DNA from: Brienomyrus brachyistius
Lineage: Eukaryota; Chordata; Actinopteri; Osteoglossiformes; Mormyridae
Direction: 5' to 3'
NCBI RefSeq assembly: GCF_023856365.1
Contig: NC_064550.1
Span: 22,259,629 to 22,323,628, forward strand
DNA: 64,000 bases
Below the pieces are notes generated by a model. That model ran no database searches, was not told where the DNA came from, and saw nothing but the letters and a program-made list of their open reading frames with translations. The first letter of the stretch is position 1. The number at the start of each line of letters is the position of its first letter. Positions 12,355 through 24,060 of the stretch are shown in pieces. The position numbers and the translations under genes were made by a program.

Positions 12355-12545
12355 TGGTCTCAGTTCATATGTCTTTGCCCTGCAATACACTGGCATTCCA
12401 TCCAAGGTGTCTCCAGACTTGTGCCCTGTGATGGACTGGCATCCCATCCATGATGTCCTCTGCCTCATGCCCTGTGCTTTCTGTGGATAAGCTGCAGCTG
12501 GTCATTACCACATACTGGATAAGTGGTTGGAAGATGGATGGTGTC
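12355..12545 (+). mobile_element. SINE-type 3' region with internal duplication
   Basis: GCCCTGTGATGGACTGGCAT at 12421 and its degraded duplicate at about 12376 lie roughly 46 bp apart. The segment ends in CTGGATAAGTGGTTGGAAG and a GATGGATGG tail. This is a common fish retroposon 3' region. Confidence 0.65.
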
Positions 12546-13216
12546 ACATGTCAAAGAGCTTACACATAATATGTGGGGGAAAATTCTGCCCAGTGCATTC
12601 TGGGGGCACAGCACAAATTTCACAAATTGTAGTAGTGTGAAGCCCAACCCTGATGCAGGTACTCCTGATGTTTTAGTGCCCCCGTTTTCCGGTTCGTTCT
12701 CCACGGTTTCCCATAAATTCTGAGCAGGGAAAATATCGCGCTTCGCTCTTTTCCGATCACGGAGGCGTGACCCGGTGTCGCGCGGAAGGCAGGAACATTT
12801 TTACGATCGATGTCGTCGCCAATCCAATCAAGGCAGATGGTCATTTTAATTAGTAATCATCACTTTAACGGAAAGATTTATTAGTTTGTTTGTTTGGTTT
12901 AGTTTCGTACGGCGATATTTCATAATTCGTCACCCGAGTGCTTCGAACCCATTGCAGTTTATTAGAGAAATGCGACGATTTTCTCACAGACGTAAAAACA
13001 CATAACAGCCCGCCAAAAGGCCGCAAGACAAATGTTAACAATAGTTATTAAATTTCTGAATAAGTTTTGTTAATACCCCCATGTAATACTGTTTATTTCG
13101 GATCTGGTACTATGGAATTCTGCGCAATACTTTCTCTGAAATTCTGTACTGTCTATTGTATATTACTGTCTATATGTCTTTTTACAATGTTTTTGCTACT
13201 GCAAACCTGCAATTTC
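12546..13216. other. Unique non-coding stretch
   Basis: AT-rich to 13216. No gene or clear repeat. Confidence 0.45.

Positions 13217-13308
<92 letters not shown>
13217..13308. repeat. (CTAT)n tetranucleotide microsatellite
   Basis: 23 uninterrupted tetranucleotide units. The length and purity suggest high polymorphism. Confidence 0.98.
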
Positions 13309-16231
13309 TTCCTTTTTATGTACCTAACAAATAAGGGATGGATGATATGAAACTTTTTTCAGCTGCTTTCTTCTGGTTGTCTTTATTTCCCGCGGTGCTG
13401 CGTTACGCATCCGTGTACTGCTGTTGTATGTAAACTGCCTGGATCTGGACACCTGCATGACCCCCCCCCCCTCCGCCCAGCTGATCAGCTTTGGTGTTAC
13501 ACCGGGGGTGGCGCAGGACAACTGAACACCCACGGTCACAGACCCATACTCAAAAATATGGCTAAAACAAGTTTTTTTTGCTCCACGTCTGATTGGAGTA
13601 ATTATCTGCTGAATCAGATGCCGGGGGGATGGCCGGGTGGGGGTGGGCTGGGGGGGGGGGGGGGGGGGGGGCAGAGCCTTAAGGATTCTAAGAGTTCATC
13701 CGCATTATGTTGCATTTCATCATCTTGTCGCGAAGGAGACGGTCTCATAGAGCTTCGGATGGCTGTTTACGGTTTTGAGTTGCACCCTCTTATGGTCATT
13801 TGCTGAGTACCCCCCCCCCGGCACATCTGATTCATACCCCCCTGAAACCATATTCCAGGACGTCATCCCAAACCTGTAGGTCACGTGTTAGCAGCTCCGG
13901 AGAGAGGCTTGAGGAGCACAGTGGTTGAGGATAACTTATTTCTAGGTTAGCGGAACACCTCGCTGTGGAGGATTAATCCTGACAATTTAATAACAAAGTT
14001 TTTTTTTTTTTTTTGTTAATACAGAATTATTGCTATTATGAAGATAAAGTGCTACTCTTAATTTCCCCAGTCATGTCTCTCATCATCCTTTTAGGCCTGA
14101 AGAAGATTTATTTGAAAACAGACGGGATCTTGTTGGGCGGGTGAGTTCCGAGGTTCTTATTCTGCCGCCGGCGATCCGCAGAGAGATAAGAATCCAGCCG
14201 GGATAATGGTAGCTTGTTTGGCTGGAATTAAACGCCCCCCGTCAAAGCTCGCCTCCTCGCTCACGAGACGGTCCAGGTCGCTAATGCCCGTTCCACACCG
14301 CCTCCATCTCCCGGCGAGGTTCCGGAAAGATCCGTCGGCGTCGGAAATTCTCGCCGACGGGCTGAGAGGATGCCAGTGCTGACACACATCACTCCTAAGA
14401 GTCGTCTCCCGTGCCATCGCCCGGTTCAGATAGTTTCGACAACATAGAGCAACACCTTCACATCTTCATCCACTTATTTTAAATCACCATTACATGTTAT
14501 TTATGTAGTAGACTTGTTTATCCAAAATAATGAACATTTTTTCAAAAGCAGGGTCAGACAGTCTCAGATGCATGTCGGTGCTGAGGGGCTAAAAATACTC
14601 GGGGCTCGGCTTATAATACTAGGGGCTTCAGCCCCGAGTGATCGGACCTAATGACGCCCATGACAGGCACAGCAGAACCATAACCTACTGAGTCACAAAC
14701 CACAAACCCTGCAGAAAGAAACATTTTCTTCTGAAAACCTGCACTGATGTAAATCCATGAGCAATTTGCAACAACAAAAAAAAAAAATCAAACTCGTGCT
14801 TGAAGTCTTGTGCTGATTAGAAACAGCAATGGACGGATATGAATATGTTGTGTAAAAAGAAAATTACAGCGGCTGGGAGGGATCCTGGTTTCTGAGAAGC
14901 CTTTATTGAAAATGATTGCCCTCATAAAATCCATTAAATACAATTACTTCTTACCTCCCACTAAAACATTTCTTTTAATTCCAAATTTTAACTACTTGGG
15001 GAATTAAATAAAAACACCTACTGGCTCAAAGGACGGGCTGACAGATCACAGATTCAGCTTTTTTTTTCCGCATCATAATTCAGTCGCCAGGATTCTGGGG
15101 TTGCCGTGATTCGGTCTCGCTGTGTCTCCCGGTGACGGGGGCGGTGGAGGACCTTAAAAGGGACCTCCATGTTTGTGGATCGAGACCCAAAACTGTATGG
15201 GGGCTGGGAATCTCCTGCGTGGGGGTGGCAAGCTTGACAGAGGACCATTTCACTGCTTCCTTACTCAAATGTGTCCTATTTTTGAAGAGAGAATGATAAG
15301 ACAGAAGGGTGTTACTCTCCCCACCACTGAGAAACCAGGGATGCGCGGCACATTCGCTTGTCTGCGGGCTTGTACACTCACGAGGTTATTTTTATAAATC
15401 TGAGAAATGAACGCAACAACGTGTAATTGCAGGTGTGGCGAAGAGTCTTTATAACAATTTAACAGCAAAGTTGGGCCCCAGGACATGTTTTGGAGAAGCT
15501 TCGCTGCCCCAAGAGGGTTTCTGGTGCTTCAGCCAGGCAGCAAAACAAAGATTGGCTCCATTCTAACCTTTTTGGCACCGAGAGCAGTGATGTTCGGTGA
15601 GGTGTGTGTGGCCACAAACACTGTCCCCTCTGCTACTGGAAAAACAAACTTCTCGCTACGTGACTCGCATCACCACGGCTGAGTGTCTCTCCCGTGTCAA
15701 GCTGATTTCCGAGAAGAAACTCTTAGGAAAGTCAAGCAGGCAGCGAGTAACTCTTCCCAACGGGAGACCGACATTTTGTTGACACTGCAGATGATCTATA
15801 ACAAGACACTCCAGATGTGTCCAAAATATATAAAACACCTTATTAAGGCATAACGAGACAAAAGTCTTGGATAAAAAAAAAAAAAAAAAACACATTTCAA
15901 ACACAACACAATCATTTTCTTTGCATTTTGTAATTAAAACTTTTTGTATTACAGAATTACAGTTTCAATCAATTAAAATAATACATTTTAATTGTAATTG
16001 GGTTCAATTTAAATTGAATTAGAATGCTGTGCAAATACAAATTAATCGCAGATACTGCTCCAACTACCATACATGTATGTTTGCTTTACCGGTGCAGGCA
16101 GAAGCCACCAGCTCCATACAAAATATCCGGAGGAGGGTGTGGGGGTGGCCTGCTTGGTGCCCGAGGAGAAAGTTTGTCCCATCTCATCCCACGCAGCTGT
16201 CAGGCACCCTCCGAGGTCAGCTCACGCACCC

Positions 16232-16232
<1 letters not shown>
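13309..16232. other. Unique non-coding stretch
   Basis: No gene recognised. It holds a 22-base G run at 13650-13671, a GC-rich hairpin (CCGTCGGCG at 14332-14340 with CGCCGACGG at 14352-14360), a second hairpin (ACTCGGGGCT at 14597-14606 with AGCCCCGAGT at 14630-14639) and A/T runs near 14000 and 15870. The part from 15900 to 16030 is very AT-rich. Confidence 0.45.

Positions 16233-16263
<31 letters not shown>
16233..16263. repeat. Poly-C run of 31 bases
   Basis: An uninterrupted C homopolymer. Sequencing length error is likely. Confidence 0.9.
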
Positions 16264-16265
<2 letters not shown>

Positions 16266-16655
16266 CTCACAGGCCGGCTTAGCAGCTGCTTCTGCCTGAC
16301 CTCCGAGTGAAAGTCGGAGAGAACAGCCGACGTGTCGTGAGAGCAGCTGACACGTGCCGAGGCCCCGGAGGGCCGCCGCTGTGTTAGCGCAGCGCTACCT
16401 GCCCAGCCGCCAGTCACCTTTCATTCACATGGAGATGCACTCTGCGGCCTCTTCATCACCCACACCTGCCCGCGGGCAGCCAGCTGGCCGATCGTGAGGC
16501 TGGGGCCCGAGTCCCTGCAGCGCGCAGGTGAGGTCAGGAGGTCAGGAGTCAGGACAGGCAAGACGTCCCACCATTTTAAACGTGGTGGGGTCGACGCTCC
16601 CAGGCACGGTGCGTCCAGCCCTCAGAAAGAGCTGCCCGGCTGGAATTTCACACGC

Positions 16656-16899
16656 GACAGAGTTTACAGAGAATGGCGGGATGAACAAAAATCAAGCAGC
16701 CAGGGGACTTCAGTGGCTGAAGGCGCCGAGTTGCAGACAGCGGTCAGAGGAGGAAGGTCAGACTCGTTAACAGGCAAGACACAAGTGAGAAGATAAGAGC
16801 TCAGTACAGCTCTGTGCAGAAAGGCGTCTCTGAACTCGCCCTTATAGTGGGTCCTACCTGACACTAGCCAGCAGTTCCTAAGTGGCCACCGAGTGTATA
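16656..16899 (-). mobile_element. Dispersed DNA-transposon-like repeat, copy 2
   Basis: Minus-strand counterpart of 60-500. On the minus strand it begins with CACTCGGTGGCCACTTAGGAA, close to the known CACTCACCGGCCACTTTATTAG-type terminus of a widespread fish repeat. It continues with GAGTTCAGAGACGCCTTTCTG and ends near the conserved CATTCTCTGTAAACTCTG. The 80-codon minus frame at 16664-16906 encodes a peptide resembling that of copy 1, which shows common descent of the repeat rather than a gene. Confidence 0.65.
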
Positions 16900-16904
16900 A
16901 ATGC

Positions 16905-17080
16905 ATTCATAGGTGAACTGCTGTCTCTAAATTGCCCATAGTGTCTGATTATGTGTGAGTGTGTGTATATGTGTCCTGTATGTAGCAGCCACCCCACCCT
17001 GACTGCATGCTCTGTCCTTACCAGTCTCCAGGCCCCTTCTGTGATCTGGGCCAGGATGGATGGAAATATGCAGTTTTTGT
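16905..17080 (+). mobile_element. SINE-type 3' region fragment
   Basis: Contains TCTCTAAATTGCCCATAGTGT, a TGTGAGTGTGTG stretch, CAGTCTCCAGGCCCCTTCTGTGA and a CAGGATGGATGG tail. This is the order of an abundant fish retroposon 3' region, with the middle partly lost. Confidence 0.65.
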
Positions 17081-19584
17081 ATGACTAGCCATTTTCAAAT
17101 GCCCCTGTTAGACCTTTTTAAAAAGGATTTCATATTTCTGGAGCCCAAAAGTGCAGAACTTTTATGTGTACCTAGTGTATGATTTATATACGTCACGAAT
17201 GAATAGACCTATTAGAACTCCCCATGACTCCAAGTAGTCGACCAATCAGAGCACTTCCCTATGGCTTCATGTAATTAGCCAATCTGAGCACTTCTTGCAC
17301 TGGGTCAGCAACAATTGTGCTTGTAATATTTGTGCACTTAACAAGGTTAAAATGACCTCTGAGCTGCAGCTCAGCTTTGAGTGTTTGCTGGTCACCGGAC
17401 CATGATTCTTGTACAGCAGAAAAGTGAAGGGATAGGCTCCGCCCCCCTGCCCCCCCCCAGCATCTGTTTGACCACTTTTCCCCGCCTCCTCAAACCGGCA
17501 GCAGGTGTGACAGCCACCGCTCATGACAGCCTTGACCCCTTGGGGCACAGAGGGTTGCCCCTTGACCCCGTCCTAACAGGAGGGCTGGATGGGGGACGTC
17601 AGGGAGAGGGTGGACATGCCGGAACGAGGGGGCCTTCCGTCAAAGTCATTACGGCCAGGCAGCTGAGGAGGGAACGGGAAAACAGCGATGGAGGCGACAC
17701 GAGGGGTGTAAAAATAATCACTCGTCCACCAGTGACCTGTTTCTGTTTACATGCCCCCGCCACCCTCGGCTCCATGCAGGACAGTGTGGGAGCTACAGTG
17801 CACTGGTAATTAAGCGTTACACGGCGGGACAGCCAAACCACCGCCAAGAGCCGGTCACCACGGCAACCTCGGCCAACTCCGCATCGGACACAGACTGGCC
17901 CTGTTTGTGATTAAGGGTGTTTGTGCCCAGGCTGAGACCTAAGCCCTGCCCCGGCCTTCCCCCCCCCCCCCCCAGCCCAATGGTGATGTTTATGTTTAAT
18001 TAGGGCCCCCAATTACACGTCTCCCTCACCCATCGTTAATCACAGTCTTTCGCCACGGGAGCCGTAATTAACCCTAATGCTCGCATGTCTACCTGACGTT
18101 AGCAACAGCTGCTTCCAGAACTTTCCGGCCTGCCTTACTCAGCGGGCGAGAACCGCAGAAGTGGGTCGTTAGCGGTTAGCACTTTTGCAGGCGAGACGAC
18201 CCCTCCCGTCCGTATCCCAGAATCCCGTGGGCCAGTCCTGTGTAAGCGATATAATGTGACAGTGGCCCGTAGTGAAATGAACCCCCCTGTTGCTTTTGTG
18301 AGGATCTAGTCATCTCCACCACCTTCCCACGGTGGGACGGCTCCGCCCTAAATGAGATTTGAGCAGTGCGTGTTGTGCGATATCACAGAGAAAATATTTG
18401 CGAAAAATTGTACCTGCCTTATCAGAGTTCAAACAAGTGGGGGGGGGGGGGGGGGGGTGGGGGTCAGAAAATGAAGAAGGAGGAGGAGGAGGAAGGGGGA
18501 GTTCGGGAAAATGGGATGGAGGAGAACTTCGACAAATGATTCGCAAATGACGAGGTGGGACTCTCTGTTTGCCTGGAGCACCAATGGGTCACCTCCAAGG
18601 TTGGGGGGCATGGGGTAGTTTCCTCAATATTGATAGTTTTTGCTTTTGCATCCCACTTCAAGAAAATATGGCTTCTCTGGCCTGAATTCACAGCTCATCC
18701 ACCCCTCAGCACTGTGCCGAAACGGGGCTCTCCCAGTCTAGACATCCCGGTGAGGCATCAGTCTGATATCGCCCCAGGAAAGGAGAGGAGGACTGGGGAG
18801 ATCTTTGTGAGTGTTTGGGGGGGGGGGTCATCATTTTAGGGTTGGGGGACGGACCTGTGACCACCCCCCTCATGACTTCACAGCTTGTCTGCTGTATAAT
18901 TGCAGAGATATGGATGGGATCAGCGTAAAGGTGCAGGGGAGGGTGTCATTATGGGACAGGCTAAGTATCATCCCGGGAGGCATGGAGCATAGGCTTAGCT
19001 GTGGTTAGGGGTGTGGGGGGGGGGGGCAGGGCAACAGGGGAGCTATCCTATCCCATCCCAACCCGCTGCCCTCGAACCTAACCGCCGTCTGTCCCAAATC
19101 AATTAACAGATCTCAAGGTGATTTCAGGCTCGATAACAGTCCAGCGGCTGGAGGGTGACAGGAAGCACATGGCAAGCAACAGTCAGCAAACGATCACGTC
19201 ACATCAGCGCCGCTGTGGGCCAGTGGCGTCAACGGCAACCCGCGTAAGCGCTCAGGGCCCAACCGGCGCGTACCACTTATCAGCTGGTACGGAGATGTAA
19301 TTAACTCGCCGGTGCTCCAGGGAGGCCGCGCTCCTGTGTTCCCTCCCCCGCCGCTAAGTCCCAGGCCAGATAAGTGGCAAGGTTCTGATAGAGTCACCGA
19401 CAACTTCAGGCACACCGTACCAGGGCAGTGCCCCTGTCATCACAGGACCGTGCTGGTCAGGCTGGAACCCACACTGGAAATGTCAAGGTCAGAGGGTCAC
19501 AGGGTCACTGCCCTTGTCTCCTTTCGGTGCCATCTTGAGGGTGCTTGAGAGAGCGGACACAACACTGCTGTCTAAAGAGCACAT
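17081..19584. other. Unique non-coding stretch with G/C homopolymers
   Basis: No gene recognised. Two related segments near 17240 and 17280 share CCAATC(A/T)GAGCACTTC about 40 bp apart. Homopolymers occur at 17448, 17960, 18437-18456, 18817 and 19015. Confidence 0.45.
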
Positions 19585-19760
19585 TACTACAGTGGGTTAC
19601 GACACTATACCCGTGATCGGAAGGTAGTTGGTTCAAATCCTGCAGCTGGCCGAGTGATTCCCCCACTGGGCCCCTGACTGAGGCCCTTAACCCCCCAAAT
19701 ACTCCAATCCCTGGCCAGCCCATCTTTCTCAATCTTCAGATAAAAGCGTCTGCTACATAT
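19585..19760 (+). mobile_element. tRNA-derived SINE
   Basis: The B box GGTTCAAATCC at 19630-19640 is identical to that of the copy at 30933-30943. It follows an A-box-like AGTGGGTTACGACAC. Downstream are GGCCCTTAACCCC near 19682 and the tail GATAAAAGCGTCTGCTACAT near 19739. The last word is the typical tail shared by many teleost tRNA-SINEs. Confidence 0.8.
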
Positions 19761-20860
19761 GTATATTTACGCATCTTCTATTTTCCTGAGCATGACTGGG
19801 TGGTTGTGGGCAGAGGAGGGGGGGGTTCCTCTTTGACAGACACCCATCAGCTGATGGAAAAAATGAATAGAGAAGAAGCAGCTGTGCTCTGCTGGTTCTG
19901 CTCCCTACCTCGCCTTCCCCACCAGCGATAAGCTGTTTTTTTATCCCAATGGCCCGTTTAGGGATACGGTGCGTCTCACAGCAGCAGAAAGGCCTATTTA
20001 AGGCCCCCAGGCCGCAAGTGGGGAGCTGTTTGTTTCGGTGGGTCACATTTATTGCAACTTACGATCACCGGGGTTAAAATATACCCCAGCGGTGCATTCA
20101 CATTAGACCCGCTTAACGAATAGATCAGAACAGCAGCCATCACCCCCCCCCCCCCCCAGCCCACCAAAAAAGACTTTCCTGAAACAGATTCTTTGCAGGA
20201 CTATGGCAATAAACAGCCTATGTTTTTTTTTTTTTTTTTTTTGGAGGTGAGCAGTGTGAGGTTTTATTATTTGCCGGGGAGGAGGGTGAAAGGGGCACCC
20301 AGGCCTAATTTCTCCCTCCCCATTATCTGCATATCTGCATGCTTCATGTTCAGGCAGAGAGGGCCTGCCCCCCCCCCCCCACCCCACCCCCAACTTTCTT
20401 GGTCTGGAACCTTCCAGGAAGCCCCCTCCCCATCAGGGTCATGGAGTGACAGTGAAATGAGGAAGACTTATCCTCCCCTGCCAACTCAAATACAGTGTGT
20501 ATGGCGGGGGGTGGTTGGCAGGCTAAATGGGTGCTTTCACATACTCCCATTTCTGTTGCAACACGTTCTATCTCGGGGGGGGGGGGGGGGGGGGGGTGGC
20601 ATCAGGGGAAAACGCGCGGTACGCGTCGGGCGCATGTGTCTGCGCCTCTGTGCATGGCTAACTCTGAGGTCTTCAGCTAAAACGGTGACTGCAGGTGAAG
20701 AGTCTAAACTAGTCTTTTTTACACACCCCCCCCACCCAAACCACAGGGTTGGCTCTGAGACAGGATGGGCAGGGAGTGGGTCAGGCCCAAATTGGCGCGT
20801 TCTAGCAGCCCCTCAAAGCTCTCAAGGTATTTCCTTACATAAATATACACTGAACTTAAA
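19761..20860. other. Unique non-coding stretch with G/C homopolymers
   Basis: No gene recognised. C runs lie near 20143 and 20370, a T run near 20222, and 22 G at 20575-20596. The 267-codon plus frame at 20193-20996 runs through these homopolymers and a 12-bp repeat, so it is treated as chance. Confidence 0.5.
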
Positions 20861-20908
20861 TGCTAAGCTATGTGCTAAGCTATGTGCTAAGCTATGTGCT
20901 AAGCTATG
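20861..20908. repeat. Perfect 12-bp tandem repeat, four copies
   Basis: TGCTAAGCTATG repeated exactly four times with no mismatch. Confidence 0.95.
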
Positions 20909-21683
20909 CCGATTCCAACTTCGCGCCGCCCCTGTCGCTCCAGTGGCATTCAGGACCTATCACGGGGTTGTGAGGAGCGAGGGGGCTGAAACCTGAAAAG
21001 GCATGGGTGTTGTTTTTGCAGTGGGGTGGGGGGGGGGCGGCACAGAGTAGCAGGCCTCATGTTTGCTTTTCCTCGCAGCAAGGGATGGGGCTCCTTCTTA
21101 CCGGTGGGATCTCGGACAGGAAGCGGCGAGTGGAGGCAACATGGAGTGGGGGTGGGGGGAGGGGCCTATACGGGAAGGCCCCTGACAATCCCCCCCCCCC
21201 CCCCCCATTGCCGGGCCAGAATGGGGCATCTGTAAAGAGGATCTGACCCCTGCACTACAATGACAGTCGGCCCCCACCAAAAGCGTGCCCTTTATACACC
21301 AGCTGCTGACCATCCCATCGTACACACACCACACACACACGTTAGGACAGTCCTTAGTGTCCCCCCCCCCCGGTCCTGGTTCCCCAGTCATATTCCCCCC
21401 TGCTGTGTGTGTGTGTGTGTGGGGAGGGGGGGGGGTCTTCCAGGGATGGCGCGGGCTCTTCCCAAACACCCCACGAAGTGATCACTGGTGACACTGGAGG
21501 AAAGGTCCCACCGCCAGGGATGAGAGATTTGCAGGGGGTCCCACAATGGGGATGGGGGCAGCCATGGATTTGTCACTGAAGAGAGCAAGAGACACAAATA
21601 AAAAAAACAGCCGATGCTGTAAAATCTGCTCCCATACAAACTGCCCATTTATGAAATCCCCTCCCCATATGGCGTCCACCTCC
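20909..21683. other. Unique non-coding stretch with G/C homopolymers
   Basis: Contains G/C runs near 21029, 21190-21206, 21361 and 21428, and short CA and TG runs near 21325 and 21405. No gene recognised. Confidence 0.45.
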
Positions 21684-22397
21684 AGGCACACTCCGAGCAC
21701 ATTCCGGGCACACTCTGGGCACATTCCGGGCACACTCCGGGCACATTCCGGGCACACTCCGGGCACATTCCGGGCACACTCCGGGCACATTCCGGGTACA
21801 CTCCGGGCACATTCTGGGCACACTCCGGGTACATTCCGGGCACACTCCAGGTACATTCCGGGCACACTCCGGGTACACTCCGGGTACATTCCGGGTACAC
21901 TCCGGGTACATTCCGGGCACACTCCAGGTACATTCCGGGCACACTCCGGGTACATTCCGGGCACACTCCAGGTACACTCCGGGTACATTCCGGGTACACT
22001 CCGGGTACACTCCGGGCACACTCCGGGTACATTCCGGGCACACTCCGGGTACACTCCGGGTACATTCCGGGCACACTCCGGGTACACTCCGGGTACATTC
22101 CGGGCACACTCCAGGTACACTCTGGGCACACTCTCGGGTACACTCTGGGTACATTCCGGGTGCACTGCGGGCACACTCAGGGCACACTACGGACAGACTC
22201 TGGGCACATTCTGGGTACACTCCGGGTACACTCTGGGCACACTCTCGGGTACACTCCGGGCACATTCCGGGCACACTCTGGGCACACTCTCGGGTACATT
22301 CCGGGTACACTCTGGGTACATTCCGGGCACACTCTGGGCACACTCTCGGGTACATTCCGGGTACACTCTGGGCACATTCTGGGTACACTCCGGGCAC
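21684..22397. repeat. 11-bp minisatellite, about 65 units
   Basis: The unit is (G)CACAYTCCGGG, with C/T alternating at the Y position for much of its length so that a 22-bp register is visible. Variants carry GTAC for GCAC, CTGGG for CCGGG, and an inserted TC (CTCTCGGG) near 22133, 22245 and 22287. The unit contains no stop codon in any frame on either strand, so long open frames appear on both strands: 380 codons plus, and 274, 230 and 175 codons minus. None has a start, domain or composition typical of a protein. Confidence 0.95.
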
Positions 22398-22659
22398 TAT
22401 GTGTCAGCCAGGGAAGACCCAAGCATCACCAACCCTCCGGTGTGCAGTGGGGGGTCACACTGGACCATGGGTTGTTTGAAATTTCAGATTACAATGAAGC
22501 ACCGTGTGACCCCCACCATTTTCCATTTGAAAAAGGAGAGCGGAACAGGGGGGCTTTCAGAATCCTGGATGGCTGCCTTTGCACACCCCCCCCTCCCCCA
22601 TTTGTGTCCTTGGAGGGTATGTCCCGGTACCCGTGACAGGAACAGCCCCTGGTGCCTGG
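22398..22659. other. Short unique non-coding stretch
   Basis: No gene recognised between the minisatellite and the next repeat. Confidence 0.45.
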
Positions 22660-22895
22660 TGTGTGTGGATTGTGTTTATACTACATGATAAAACCTGTTA
22701 TTTTGACGTTATGGAGACCATTTCTCAGGTCCCCATAAAGATCTGTGAATTCAGTCAATAAACTAAAAATGCCAAAAGTCTCATATTTTGTTTGGCTACT
22801 TATGGGCTGGGTAGGGGTTAAGGTTCTCATGTTAGGATACAGTTTTCCATAGAAATGAATGGAGAGTCCCCACAAAGATATAATTGCAAACCTGT
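22660..22895 (+). mobile_element. TG-anchored dispersed repeat, copy 2
   Basis: Second copy of the 3830-4150 element. Shared words are TTATTTTGA, CTCAGGTCCCCA, AAGATCTGTGAA, AATGCCAAAAG, CATATTTTGTTT, GGGTTAAGGTTCTCATGTTAGG and CATAGAAATGAATGG, ending in AAACCTGTGTGTG. It is flanked on the right by a long TG array, the same arrangement as copy 1. Confidence 0.7.
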
Positions 22896-23019
22896 GTGTG
22901 TGTGTGTGTGTTTGTGTGTGTGTTTGTGTGTGTGTTTGTGTGTGTGTTTGTGTGTGTGTGTTTGTGTGTGTGTTTGTGTGTGTGTTTGTGTGTGTGTTTG
23001 TGTGCGCTCGTGCGCGTGT
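22892..23019. repeat. Compound TG microsatellite with 12-bp period
   Basis: Pure TG for about 20 bases, then a TGTGTGTGTTTG 12-mer repeated about eight times with one longer unit. Confidence 0.95.
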
Positions 23020-23759
23020 GGCACTAGGGGCCAGCTTGTGAAGGACAGGAAGGAAAAGCTGCACATCCTCTGATGATCCACTGCCGGTGGACCCGTGGAG
23101 ATAAGGCCAGGGGGGTGCGGGGGGCAGCAGGCAAGTACAACCCCCCACCTGCCTGCCCCACACAGCACCGCCTTCCGGACCCTCAGACCAGACCGGTCCC
23201 AGCCAGTTCTATCGGGTCTAACCCAGACCCTGTGTGTGGGGTTACATGACTGCCATTAAGAAAACAGCTGAGCCAGTCGCGTGAATCAGCGCAAACTGCA
23301 CAGCAATGCCCCCCCTCCTCCCCCCCCCCCCCTCGCGGCCACCATCTCTCCCTCAGCAAATACAAGAAAAACTCATTGAAAACTTTATGTCCAAGCGGAT
23401 GACTGCCAGGGGCTTTAGTGCAAAACCGCGAAACAGCATCCCGCTAATGACCATCATTCTGTTAGAGTTACAGTCTGGGGGTGGGGGGGGGGGGGGGGGC
23501 AGGCTATCACCACTGATCAGAATCAGCTTATGCCAAAATTACCAGAGCTTTGGGCACTCGGGGGCCTTACAACGATGATATAGGTTGGCTTAATGGCTAA
23601 AAGGAAGAGATGCTTTAGAGCCCCTTTCTGTTAGTCGGCACCCTGTTGAGCCAGCTTGCTGCTGTTAGCTGGTAGCATGTAGCGTGTTACGCAACATGCC
23701 GACATCACACAAAATGTGCCCAGAATGGGGAAATTCCTCGGGATGCTCCTGCTGAAGGC
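23020..23759. other. Unique non-coding stretch
   Basis: No gene. C runs near 23321 and a G run near 23486. A SINE-head-like GGCTTAATGGCTAA lies near 23588 but is too short to call. Confidence 0.4.
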
Positions 23760-24060
23760 AGTGCCCCTTATCTCTCTCCCACTCTGTCAATTTCTCTCTC
23801 TCTGTCGTTCTCTCTCTCCCTCCATCTCCCTCTGTCTCTCTTCCTCTATTTCTTTCTCTCACTCTGTCTTTCTTTCCCTGTCTCACCACCTCCCATTCCC
23901 TCTCTCTCTCCGCCACTCTGCCTTTTTCCTCTGTCTCTCCCACCGTCTTCCTCCCTCTTCCTGTCTTTCTTTGTCTCTCTCCATCTCTTTCTCTTCCTGT
24001 CTCATCACTTCCCACTCCCTCTGGCTCTCCCTCACTCCATCTCCCCTTCTCCCTCCGCAT
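23760..24060. repeat. TC-rich pyrimidine tract
   Basis: About 300 bases of TCTC, CTCCC and TTCCT words on the plus strand. It gives Ser/Leu-rich plus frames and Arg/Glu-rich minus frames that are compositional artefacts. Confidence 0.85.

Noticed and set aside
20193..20996. 267-codon plus frame
   Set aside because: It runs through poly-T, poly-C, poly-G and a 12-bp repeat, and has no recognisable domain.
21546..22688. Long open frames (380 codons plus; 274, 230 and 175 codons minus) that look like repeat proteins
   Set aside because: They are produced by an 11-bp minisatellite that has no stop codon in any frame. They have no domain, start context or non-repeat core.
23665..24060. 131-codon Arg/Glu-rich minus frame resembling a charged coiled coil
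   Set aside because: It is the complement of a TC-rich tract. The composition follows directly from the simple repeat.
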